The translations under genes were made by a program, and so were the position numbers. The notes beneath the pieces were generated by a model. The model was not told the DNA's origin. It searched no databases and saw nothing but the letters and a program-made list of their open reading frames with translations. A DNA stretch of 64,000 nt from Pseudopithomyces maydicus (taxonomy: Eukaryota; Ascomycota; Dothideomycetes; Pleosporales; Didymosphaeriaceae), in contig JANTUC010000005.1 in NCBI GenBank assembly GCA_026873275.1, forward strand, positions 930,001-994,000, in the 5' to 3' direction. Positions 21,767 to 32,363 of this stretch are shown one piece after another; position 1 is the first letter of the stretch; every line of letters starts with the position of its first letter.

Positions 21767-24061
21767 ATGGACACCGACATTCCAGAGGCGCCGACGTGTT
21801 GCTGCGGTAGCCAGGACTGCGCTTTCCTCCAGCACAACGGGAGGCTCTTGGAGGGCCTGGAGAGGGACGTGAACAAGGCTGCCGTGCTGGGAAAGGTATG
21901 CCTTTGCCCCTCTGCCCACACACGACAGCAGCATGTCGTCTGCCTACTCGCCCGACCGGCTAACCTTTTCCCTGCAGGCACTGCTGGTCCGCCATGAAGC
22001 CTATGTCGCCGACTCGGAGCGCGAGCGCAACCACATGGCGCGCACCATCGATGGCCTGGAGAAGGAGAAGTTGCAGCTGGAAGAGAAGAATGCACAGACT
22101 ATCAAGGCCAACAGGGACCTTCTGGACAGGCTCGAGCAGCTCAACGACCAGGTTGCCAGCTCCGATGCCCACGTTCGCGCCCTCGAGGACACGCTGCACT
22201 CGACCGAAGAGGAGCTTCAGAGACTGAGCTCGCTGGCCGCCAGGACCCAGATGCTTGAGACCCAGCTGTTGGAACTTGAATCAGAGCAGAGCCAGATGCA
22301 GTCCAACCTGCACTTGAAGATCACCGACGAGAGGAACGCCATGCAGCGGTGGAAGCGCGCCGAGAACACTATCGCCAACCTGCACGACCAAATTGACCGC
22401 ATCGAGAAAGAGTCCCGAGAGGAGCGCCAACGCCATGTTGAGATTGTCGCCCGCATGGAGCGCCGCATCGCTGTGCAAGGCGAGCTGACCACGCCCGACG
22501 CTCGACTCAGACCTAAGCCTGCCGTCGACAGCACCGGCACCAACGTTGTGTCTCACTTTGTCAAGGACATATTGCGGGACAACGCCAATCTGCAGCATGG
22601 GATTTTGGAACTGCGCGGCATGCTCGACAATTCAAATAGGGAGGTCGAACGCCTGCGCGAGTATCTAGGTGCTCATCAACCCGTCTCTCCCACCGAGAGC
22701 AATGCCGAGCTGCCAGTCCCCGAGACACTCGCGCCGTCTTTGCAGAAAGAACTAGCAGGGGAGACAGTATACAACCAGGAGCTGCACATTCACCATCATT
22801 ACCACGGCCAACCTTCAGCAAAGGCCCCTTCCAAGCCTCCGGTTCGTCGCCCAAGGAAAAAACGCTTCAATCTGGCACCTGGACATTTCGCATCTCCTGT
22901 ACATGCATGTCCTGCCGCGCAAACCGCTATATTGTCTCAGACCGCCGTTACCGTGCCCAACACAAACCGGTGGTCAAACGCAACGACCCTTGCGCCCTCA
23001 CTTCCTAGTTCTCCTCTCTCTGTATCTCATCGTGACTCAATCTATGACCGTGTATTCAGCGACGCTAATTACGACTCCTCACGTCCCACAAGCCCATCGG
23101 ACTCGGTCCACGTGCAGTCGCCAAATTTTATATCCAAATCGTATACTACCGGTGACTTGTTCCAGCACCACCGCCAGAAATCGCAGTTGTTGAAGCTCCC
23201 GAGCCTGGCGACAATTAGGAGTGCAAGTACACCCATCTCAGTCACAGCGAAAAGCAGCCCTGCGACGGCAGTCGTGTCGGGTGTCAGTCCGACCAGCTCC
23301 CTTGCGAACGAAGTCTTTCTACTCTCACCGTCCTCAGAGCCCCAGTCCGTTATTCTGGAAGAGGGGAAGACCCTTCATCTGCTACCTCATCAAACCGTCC
23401 TAATCCCAACGCAAGAATCACGGATGAGGAACTTGATGACCTGATCTCACCTTTGACGCAATCGCGTCCGACAATTCGCCGCGCACTATCTCACGAATCT
23501 CTTATTTCCGTCTCCGGGATGGACATACACACTTTGCAGTCCCGGCCCTCACAGCTTCTCTTATCCGCATCGCCACGTTTCGCAAACCTGGGAGGAGCGG
23601 GCTCGTTGCATCCTGAGTTGACGCCCTGGACCGCCACTGCCACGGCGCGTATGAGCCCAAGGAATGTTGACAGTAGCGCATACAACCGCTCGCTTCTCTA
23701 CTCGTCTACCCCACGCACTACAAGTGCAAGTAGCAGCTTGGTTGGCACAGGTGGACTGGGTAAGAAGGTTGGTGGATGGGTGCTGGGCAAGTGGGGTGCT
23801 ACCCCCGCGTCTTCGTCCACGCCTTCGTCCCCAAGACCGGATTCAAGCAAAAGCGGGGAAACGCAGAGCAGCATCGACACGGTGAAAAGAGGCAATGGGG
23901 GCAAGAAGGAAGCGAAGAAGAAAGAAATCAGGATGAGGGCACCGGGGGTGAATCAAAGCGGGCCCATCTGGGGATTCTTCGATGTCAAAGAAACACCGAC
24001 CAAGGTCGTGGTAGAGGAGTACGATGCTGAGGCGTTGGGGGAGGCGTTGGCTGAAGCATAA
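21767..24061 (+). CDS. Coiled-coil cytoskeletal/polarity-type protein, one frame break
   Basis: Exon 1 (21767-21895) encodes 43 residues with a Cys-rich start (CCCGSQDCAFLQHN). After an 82-nt intron, exon 2 begins at 21978 with ALLVRHEAYVADSERERN. Residues 45-220 are a long heptad-rich coiled coil (Leu/Glu/Lys/Arg). A disordered Ser/Pro region follows, with a His cluster (HIHHHYHG) and a basic PPVRRPRKKRFNL patch, then a C-terminal block (RRALSHESLISVSGMDIHTL, GTGGLGKKVGGWVLGKWG) ending in GVNQSGPIWGFF. The last ~220 codons lie in another frame: EEG at 23364 must join EDPSSATSS at 23366, equivalent to one missing G in the GGGG run 23363-23366. A 65-nt intron (GTGTCA...CCCAG) is a weaker alternative. 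The protein looks like a filamentous-ascomycete-specific scaffold; no family name is offered. Confidence 0.7.
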
Positions 24062-25190
24062 TCCCATTGCCTTGCATGCCCTCTCGTCCTCGTCCCAGCC
24101 GCAGCAGTTTCATTTGTTGGTTTGGGTTTTATTTTACCAGTTTGCATTAGTGGCGCTATATACCTGATGTTGCGGACATTGAATTTGGATTTGGAAGGAT
24201 ATACCCAGGGCGCCTGTACGGAATATTTTCTTAATGGTAATCAATCACCTTTGTCGAGTTGCACCGTTGGTGACGCAGAGGTGGGCATGCGCACAATTGC
24301 CGGATGCACATGTGCACAAGTGCGCCCTAGCCTCCAGTCGACTCGTGTTGCGAAAATGCACCAGTGTGCCAATCCTCTGTCGATCCTGACCGGTTCGACT
24401 CGCGGTGCTCGGCACACTGGCTCGTTGGAGTCTCTCGAGACAGCAAAAGGTGGGCAGCGATGCACGGGCCGTGCGGGCACAGCGGTGGAGGAGGGGAGGG
24501 CTAAAGGGAAGAGGGAAGGGCAGTGAGTGAGGTTGACGACATGGCACATGTGGTCCCTGGCAGCGCCCCCACAGGGTGTGGCTGAGAGGCTGAGGGGGCC
24601 TAAGAATAGCAGGAAGAGCAGGGCGGCATGCCCTCTCGCGCGGCTGTGCTCCTTTTTCCCACAGACGGGCTGTTGCCAAGGTCAGCGTCGTCAGGCGAGG
24701 GAGCAGGTCAAAACAGGGCGGCTGGCAGCAGCAACGTCGTCTCCAACGCTCCTCGTCTCTCTCCAGCTGTCGAGCGTGCATCTCCCACTGCGCGTCGACG
24801 GAGGTCCATCTGTCGGACAGGAACAAGTGGGTTTGGCTGTTTGTAGGCCGCCGCCAGGGCTGTTAGTCGGCCACCGGTCCCGACCCTTTCCACAGCCCAG
24901 CTCCACACGACGGGGTCAGCACCGCACCAGCCCCAGCCCGTTTATCTCTCCGTGTGCGTCGCTCCATCGCAGCAGACAGCACACCTGTCTCTTCCCTCGC
25001 ACCCGTCCTCACCGTAGCCGCTCGCTCCCAGCAACCGCATACAGTCTCCAGCCCAGCATTCCGCCGACCCCCTCGACCAGCGCGTTTCAGACACCCTCCC
25101 CCAGCGCCGCCCAGGTTTCAGCGTCGCACCCTGCCATTGCCCACGACCCAGCCCGGCAGCCCAGCAGCGCATCGCGACCTGCCTCACGCC
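24062..25190. other. Intergenic GC-rich region upstream of the UPF0658 gene
   Basis: It is Pro/Ser/Arg-coloured in all frames because of C-rich composition. Between about 24640 and 25479 there is no ATG on the plus strand, which matters for the start of the next gene. It probably holds the promoter and leader. Confidence 0.45.
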
Positions 25191-25479
25191 CGTCTCACAA
25201 GTGCGCCCAGCCCAAACCGATCACCACCACCACCCATCCACTCTGGCATCCTACCCACCCAACCCACCCTACCCACCCCAATCCAGCCGTACGCCGGCTG
25301 CGACGCCCGCCAAAATTTCTCACCACGAGGCACGCACATCCCTCCTCGGAGGCCAGCCGCTGGACCACAACTACCACTATCCCCCACAACCTCAGCCCTA
25401 CCCGGCCCAACCAGGCGGCTACCACCACCGCGAAGGCTTCCCCACCGAACTCCCGCCCATCGCGAGGAAGAAGCGCAGA

Positions 25480-26628
25480 ATGTACATCCCCAATACCAAG
25501 TGGACCTGGGGCTTCCTGTTGACAGCCGTCACCCAGGCCGTCATCGCCCTCGTCCTCGAAGCGTGCGTGTCCCCACCACCACTATTGCCGCCAACCCATC
25601 CCATTCAGCCTGCTGACCTGCTCTCAGATATGTCTTTGCTAGATTCCAGAATGCTCTCAAGGACAATGTAAAGGACCACAATGAGTCGCGCACCATCCCT
25701 ACATATCTCGCCGTCTTCATGTTCGGCTACATCTATCAGATCGCTTTAGTCTACGACGCCCTCGCCCAAAAGAACACGATTCAGGTCATTGGGCTCGTCA
25801 TATATAACCTCGGCATCCTCATCTACGCAGCCATCCAGTACGACCAGATCGACGAGGCAATCACCGCGTTGACTAATTCCAACCAACTCGATGACCTGTT
25901 CGTATGGACGGAGATCCGCGCCGAACTGATTGCTCTCCCCATCCTCATGGCCGTCGCGACTCTAGTCTTCGCCTTCATCGCCTGGAAGCTCTACGATGAG
26001 TTCGCCTGGACCATTTACAAGCACATCTCCGCCGACCTGCGCATGAAGAGGCGCTATCTAACCTATCAGGTAGTTTTTCCCCCGCTCCACCATCACTGCC
26101 TGTGCACGAGCTGACAGCGATATGTAGATTTACATTGCTCTTCTCAAGTTCGACTTCTTCTTTTTCCTTGCCTTTACCGTCCAATTCCTTGTCGTTGTCG
26201 AAAATACCTCCCACGTCGAGCTCGGTCTTACCGGCGCCGCCCTCGGCATCACCTTCATCTTGCTCTTCTTGGCCGCTTGGTGGGTCCGTCGCGAATCGGT
26301 TGCAGGCATGATCGCCGTCATCGTCATCTACTTCATTGCCCTAGGCTATTTCCTTTTCAAGCTCGTCCGAATGTACGCCGCCAACGCCGACCGACTCTTA
26401 GACTACCGCCCTGCGAGAAAATCGTTGACCAGCTTTGCTGTGCTCACCGTGTTGTTGCTGGTGATTACCATCGTCACGGCATGTATCTGCACGCACAACT
26501 TCAACAAGGGATTGAAACCTTTCGTCAACGAGAAGAGTGTGGGTAGGACAGAGGAAGGTAAGGGTGATAATTATGGTTTGCCGAGCTTGAGTGGACCGGC
26601 GCCGGCAGCTAGGATGGAGATCGATTAA
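25480..26628 (+). CDS. UPF0658-type Golgi membrane protein
   Basis: Exons 25480-25562, 25628-26069 and 26128-26628 give 341 aa from the ATG of MYIPNTKWTWGF. The protein has about seven hydrophobic helices. Conserved-looking blocks include LLTAVTQAVIALVLEAYVFARFQ, the PTYLAVFMFGYIYQIALVYDA helix, YDEFAWTIYKHISADLRMKRRYLTYQIYIALLKFDFFFFLAFTVQF and RLLDYRPARKSLTSFAVLTV. These are the features of the fungal UPF0658 family, assigned to the Golgi apparatus; its biochemical role is unknown. The frame stays open about 93 codons upstream with protein-like sequence (HHEARTSLLGGQPLDHNYHY, then ARKKRR just before the ATG), yet no ATG exists there. A longer N-terminus from an unseen upstream exon is likely. 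Confidence 0.8.
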
Positions 26629-26999
26629 TTTGTTTATTGATCTTTTTACCTTCTCCGAAATTACTATATATTTGCTTGAAATCGGGACGAGTGCGTTCTG
26701 CGAAGCATAGCACCGATCCAGTCTTCGGAAACGTGACACGGGCTGGGTTAAGCGATTGGCGTTTTTCTTTTCTTTTACTTGGATCTACAGGCTTGGGACG
26801 GAGTTGGGCACGAGCTGGAATTACCGGTCATCTCTATGGAGAACCCGGAACTGGATGGATTGTCTTTATATACCACGCATGTACTGCTGTTAGCTCTGTT
26901 CTTGGACCGATGACGGTTTGTATCTTGGCACGGCCTTTGTATAAAATTTGTTATTATGTTGTCATATCCTTGTTATTGATTGCCCAAATGAAAGCTATA
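26629..26999. other. Convergent 3' intergenic region
   Basis: The stretch lies between the stop codons of the UPF0658 gene (+) and the SDR gene (-). It is T-rich, as expected for 3' UTRs, and shows no coding signal. Confidence 0.5.
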
Positions 27000-27989
27000 T
27001 CACGTGCTGACAACGTTTCTCTTATTCCATTCGCGGTCGAATACGGAGAGACTTCTCTGCGCGCTCGGTACTACATCGATGGCTTTGATACTGACTCTTT
27101 CCTTTGCTTGCAACACCCAGGCTGCTGCCTCCGCTACATCTTCTGATAACAATGGCTCAAATCCATCCATGAACCCATTGTACGCATCCTTGTCGAAGCC
27201 GACCTGCAGTAATATGTCAGCATACACAGTTTTCTTCTTGTTTTGGAATCCAGAGATACGTTGAAATGGGTTAAGTGCAATGTCCTACGTGAGACTTTAA
27301 AAGACGATACACGAAATGTACATAGCAGCTCTCTATAGGATTGATTGCCAAGCATCACGGAGAAATAGGTGTCTTACGCGTTGTTCGTGAAAGTGTGTCG
27401 CCACGACACCAGGACGTAAGGCTAGAACCTTTATGTTTGTTCCCACCAGCTCGGTCCTTAGCGAATCCGTAAAGCCCTCCTGGAAGCGTTTGGAGGCATG
27501 ATATATACTTTCTCCAGGGAACGGCGGCACCTCAAGCGCAGTGGTACTCGTGACGTTCAGGATCGTACCCTGGTTACGTTCTTTCATGCCACCCTCGTTC
27601 AGCACTGCGTACGTAGCGAAAAGATAGCCGTTCACGTTTGTCGAAGTCATAGGGACGATCTCCTCGATCCGAAGGTCGGGAAAGGCATTGGGGGCGCCGA
27701 GAGCGAGACCCGCGTTGTTGATGAGCACATCGATCGGGCCGATTTCCTTCACGGCTTCCTTGACACCATTCGTAACAGATTCGTGGGAGGAGACATCGAC
27801 AGCACCGGTAAAGACTTTGGTATCGCTATCGTGTTTGTTCTGGATCTCCTTTGCTAACTCTTTCAACTTGCTTTCGGTGCGGGAGAAAAGGATTAAGTTC
27901 GCGCCTTCAGCTACGAGACGATGCGCAATGGCGGCGCCGATGCCAATGGATGCGCCTGTTATCAACACATTTTTTCCTTTGAGAGACAT
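27000..27989 (-). CDS. Short-chain dehydrogenase/reductase, YMR226C/YdfG-like
   Basis: Exons 27989-27378 and 27203-27000 join across a 174-nt intron to 271 aa. It is a classical SDR with Rossmann motif TGASIGIG, NNAG (about 92-95), catalytic Ser in NVTSTTA and YHASK (Tyr-x3-Lys). The C-terminal block GFMDGFEPLLSEDVAEAAAWVLQ...IDVVPSAQRSLSVFDREW is typical of the NADP-dependent serine/3-hydroxy acid dehydrogenase group that includes yeast YMR226C and bacterial YdfG. These oxidise L-allo-threonine, serine and 3-hydroxy acids in vitro. The splice join restores the HEQR-VGFDKDAY segment seen in that group. Substrate is inferred only to this level. Confidence 0.85.
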
Positions 27990-28370
27990 GTCCAGAAGTT
28001 TTCGACAATACTAATCCGTTTGCGGGGTTTCTCCGGTAAGTACAGTGTTGTGCGGACCCTTTCATAATGTACAAATTCCACACTTGTGACGTCACATGGT
28101 ATACTGATGTGGGGATGCATTACAAATTGAAGACAACATCGATTACTATTATCACTACGATGCTAAAATGGGGACAGCGGTGTTCTCCACTTGTGATGTT
28201 TTAGCGAAGTAGCAAAAGAGCCGCGTCGGGAAAGGAACGTACCGTATCATTGTGATCATGAAAGAGGATGCAGCAGCTTGTTTCGCCCATGCGCACTGGA
28301 AGCGTCTTTGGACTAGAAATATAGCATGTTCCAATATGTCCAGATATTGCATAATACAGTAAAAGTACTG
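27990..28370. promoter_or_regulatory. Promoter region of the SDR gene
   Basis: 380 bp between the SDR start and the stop of the upstream Mei5/Sfr1-like gene, both on the minus strand. No distinct motif was recognised. Confidence 0.4.
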
Positions 28371-29265
28371 TCAACCATCCCAACGCTGTGTTTCCTTATT
28401 GTATCCGATCAGCGGAAGGTCGATGTTGAGCGTCTTGAGCATCATATCCATGGTGAAAGACTAAAAAACCTTAGCACATACATTTTGAACGATCAAAGAT
28501 ACGCAGTTCACTCACATCATCATGCGCTGGCTTGAACGTCTCCTGTTCCTCCTCTTTGTTGACGTCCACGTCCGTGTCCACATGGTGGTAGTGCTCAAAA
28601 GCCTCTTCAGCAAACCTGCCATGCTCCCTCGCCTCCTCCATAGCTTCCTGTAACTTCTCCCTCTCAGCTTCCATCTCCTCTCGCTCAGCCTTCGCTTTCC
28701 ATTCCCTTTGCTCTCTTTCTCTGTCCTTCCAGGCGCCTACTCCGCCCATGCGATTCACCCTGTCTCTTGCTGTAGAGAAGAGCTCCTCGGCCGCAGCACG
28801 ACTCGCCGTGCGCCAACGTCCGGTTAGCACGACCAAATCTTCATCTTTGGTAGATGTCGCTAGTGCGTGTGCCTGTGACAGAATCTGTATGTCATTGCGC
28901 AATTGGATTATCTCTCGTGCGAGGTCTGGCTTTGCCGGCGTCGCTTTCGTCCGCAGGGTTCGTGTGCGAGTCGGAGTTGGGAGGCTTGTTTGGGATGGGA
29001 AAGGCTTCCCTGCAGTGGGGGTGGGGATGATGGGCGTCCGCTGGTCGGGCACCGGTCGCTCCTGGGCGAATTCGCTTCTCGTCAACGAGAACGAAGACTG
29101 CCCACCTTCCGATGGGTCTGAGAATGAGAGCTTGCCAGGGCTCTGGTCCGGGTCGGATGATTTTAGCGGAGTGCGGAAAGGTGACTTGAATGGTTTGTGA
29201 AGGGCTTTCGAAGCTTCATTCAGCCTGCGGCGCTTGCTTGGGGCGTTGACATGGCGAAACGGCAT
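28371..29265 (-). CDS. sfr1: Mei5/Sfr1-like Swi5-dependent recombination protein
   Basis: Exons 29265-28516 and 28460-28371 give 279 aa. The N-terminus has a basic KRRRLNEASKALHKPFKSPFRTPLK block, then a Ser/Pro/Thr-rich disordered region. The C-terminal half is a coiled coil (LAREIIQLRNDIQILSQAHAL, then WRTASRAAAEELFSTARDRVNRMGG and a Glu/Arg-rich helix). It ends with FTMDMMLKTLNIDLPLIGY, a signature of the Mei5/Sfr1 family. Sfr1 forms a complex with Swi5 and stimulates Rad51/Dmc1 filament formation in homologous recombination. The last exon holds only 29 codons but carries this conserved end, which confirms the splice. The ATG at 29265 is the first in frame. Confidence 0.75.
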
Positions 29266-29649
29266 ACATTGGTATTTCAAAGGTTTTGCGTGAGAATGCA
29301 ACTCAAGGTTGGATACCGGACGGCAATGGAGTGGAAGCGTGCCTCGCGGATGCAGAAGGTGGGGCTTGTACTTTGGGTAGGCGCGCCCACGGTTCTCAAT
29401 TTTCAGGGTTCCAAGGTTGACGCGACTTCACGTGCACCTTGTTGGCCCGGCTAGAGTATTGCTAGCAACATCTCGACAATAGCCGCGTCACAACATGGTT
29501 CTGGCTCCAGTCGTTGGTGAGACTTGGTGAGGAATGCTCCACGTCACAGTGAGACAAAAAGTTCAAGCCAGCCATTTCACACTTTGAAATTGACCATCTA
29601 GCTGTCCACTACGTGGTAAAAGGTAGGATCTTGCCTTCCAAAGTTACAT
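29266..29649. promoter_or_regulatory. Promoter region of the sfr1-like gene
   Basis: 384 bp between the sfr1-like start and the gwt1 stop codon. No coding frame of interest or clear motif was seen. Confidence 0.4.
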
Positions 29650-31180
29650 TTACAATTTGATAGAAATATCATATCGATCCAACGCTACTGCAACTCCGGC
29701 AATCGCAGCCATGTATCCGATAAGCACACCCATAGTACTGATGACACCCATATCCAGCGTTGGCATCGTCATGTTTACAAGACCCGTGAGTAAGTTGGCC
29801 AGCAAAAACACAGCCAGCCCATTGCGGTTGATCGCATACAGAATCCTGCTTGTCGCATCGCGTCCTCTCTGCTTCTCATCTTCCTTGGTCGACGCTTTAT
29901 GAATGTTAGGAAATAGGAATGTTTCCATGGCGCAGCAGATCGCTATCTGGTAGCTGTTGAACGAGCAGACCCAGAGGAAATAGGGTAGATTGGCAAGGCG
30001 CCGGGAGACACCCAGACCTAGCCCGTAATAGCTGATAGAGATGTAAAAGAGGACGGTCCAGCACACAGATGCCACTATGAGCTTGCCGAGAATAGAGCGC
30101 CTGAGCCATGTCGAGATTGGAGCATCCTTTGGTAGAGGTTCCTGTCTGGGCAGTGCATATGTTCCCAAGGACTGTCCTGCAAGAAATATTGCTAGGTAAC
30201 CGAAGAAGGAGAAGACGCCCTCCCGATTTTTGGAGAGCAAATCCGTACGTGGGGCTGTGAGGATATAAGCGCCCAAATTGGTCTTATCAAGCGCAAGCTC
30301 ATAAATGGCGGCGAGCACGCAAGAAAGAACGGCGTAAGATGGAAGAAGAGAGAAGAAAGACTGAAAGATGGCAACAAAGGGTGGTATAAATCCAAGAGTG
30401 AAGAAGAAGTTCCAATGGATGCCATACTCGGTGACGTGCTCCGCGTAGTCTAGGCCTTTGACCGAAATTAGTCGTACCACCCCCAGAATAATCAATGGCA
30501 CTGCATGCCGCAATGACGCGATCAGCCTCTTGGACAGGGGTGGGAGTTTTCCGGTCTCTGTTTTCAGAGATGAACGGACAGACACAATTCCATTTGTGAA
30601 CACGAACGACCCCACGCCCATGTCCATCAACGACGTGCCCCAATTCTCCACTTTAGCAAAACGACGGGGGAAGACGCGGAAGTCTACAGCCAAGATCGCA
30701 ATGCATGTTATGACCATCATAGAGCCGCGATAATTTGTTATGAACGGCTTAGTCGGTAGTGGGTCCAACTTTATGTTTTCCCGGTCTCCAGGCTTCTTGG
30801 AGGGGCGGGCACCACTTTGCCTGGGAGACGCGGGGGTCGGGTTGAGTAGAAGGATGGTGGCTGTTGGGAGCACCAATAGTGTGTTCAAGAACCATGGCGT
30901 GGAAGAGTATACGGTCGTTGCCACGAGAGTGATGCCGCAACTGAGTAGGATATCGATCAGAAAAGCACCCGCATTATACGGTGTGAATTGGCGCATGCGC
31001 GATTGCAAGACAGACCACAGTAGAATTGTCAACTATCAGTGTCAGTATAGGTTGGCGCATGCAAGGTTGGGTCATGTACGGTACAGGCATTGCGAGAGAG
31101 ACACTATTGATGTCGGAGAGGGAGCTCCCCACATGGCCGGAGACATGCTGCGTCTTGAGCTGCTTGTAATCCTTCGCCAT
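29650..31180 (-). CDS. gwt1: Gwt1, GPI-anchor inositol acyltransferase
   Basis: Exons 31180-31085 and 31032-29650 join (SLAMP-LTILLWSV) to 492 aa, the expected Gwt1 length. Gwt1 acylates the inositol of glucosaminyl-phosphatidylinositol in the ER, an early step of GPI-anchor synthesis, and is the target of gepinacin/manogepix-type antifungals. Family blocks present are TNYRGSMMVITCIAILAVDFRVFPRRFAKVENWGTSLMDMGVGSFVF, GYHWN-like EYGIHWNFFFTLGFIP and the SRRLANLPYFLWV segment. There are about 12 hydrophobic helices spread over the whole length. The short first exon provides a soluble 30-residue N-terminus. No lesion was seen. Confidence 0.93.
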
Positions 31181-32363
31181 TGTAGCTATATGTCGTTTGT
31201 TACCAAAGGCGAAACTGACATAGTAGAGGCCAGCGAACGCGAAGCTCGGGCCAAGCCAAGGAGTGCTAGTTGGTACCGACATGCTGAGGTGCAACCACAC
31301 ATGCATACATGGTTTTTTGTTACTTGATCTCTGCCCAAGCAGCAAATACTACAATGCTCGACTAGGTTTGATAAATATGTGTCCTCTAAATATTCCATCT
31401 GCAAAATCAGCCAAACAAGTTATTGACGCGTATTCTATGAACGCACGTGCGCACTGCAGTCTGAAGACCTGAATGCATATGGTCAACATCGTAATTTGAT
31501 CATTATGTGAATCTTTATTACTAGCTGCCCAGACACATAAAATAGATATATCAAGCATGTCTATTGACTCCAGGGTAGAAAGGGGGATCTGGGCTGAAGT
31601 AGGCGTGGAAGGTGGGAACTTCAATAAGATGCTATTGGCGCGCCCGGGAACCCTGATATTATTATCTAAACCGAGGCAATATCATGGTCAGTCGACCAGA
31701 ACAGACTGTATTGCGTGTGGGTGTTGCGCGCTGGAGGAACTCTATCAGTTGTGATCGCTCTTCTTAACTGCTTTCGCATACCTATTTCAGGCCGTGGTGA
31801 ACCTACCTGATGTCGCTTTGCAGCAGATGATTGCTAGGCGTGTCAATGTGTCTATTTACCACTAGACACCGTCTAGCAGCTTCATGTGCTGTTGAGTATC
31901 ACCGTTTCAGAGGGAGCTCCGTCCATGCTAACATAAACCTGAAGTAACTATCCTCGGTTTTCCTAGGAGTTTAGTCTTCGAGAAAACGTAGGGGACGGTC
32001 AAGGTATCTCGGGGGTTTCTATAGCCATAAATGAATCTCACACACACAAGTAAACCATGTTATCAATCCTGGCATGCCTGGCGTTCATTTATGGTTTGGA
32101 TAGGAACGACAGTGGCTATTTCCTTTCAGAAAGTCACGTTACTAAGGTGATACCTATCGTCTCAACGGTATCTTTTGTCTATATCCATTGGTTCACCTGA
32201 ACAGCGCGTTGAAAACTCAGGCAGGTTATAAACACGCTAACGTGTGTCCGTTTGCCCAAAACAACGCGCACCCCCCGCGATACTCTTCGATTTTCGCTGG
32301 CGGCTTGTCACCTAAACACCTCTCAGAAGGAAACGACTCAGTCTGCGTCGCCAACTTCTGACC
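31181..32363. promoter_or_regulatory. Divergent intergenic region, gwt1 / disordered protein
   Basis: 1.18 kb between divergent start codons, carrying both promoters. It is AT-richer than the neighbouring genes. No coding signal was seen. Confidence 0.45.

Noticed and set aside
24527..25522. 331-codon plus-strand frame before the UPF0658 gene
   Set aside because: Pro/Thr/Ser/His-biased by C-rich composition. It overlaps the UPF0658 coding region in another frame and has no domain.
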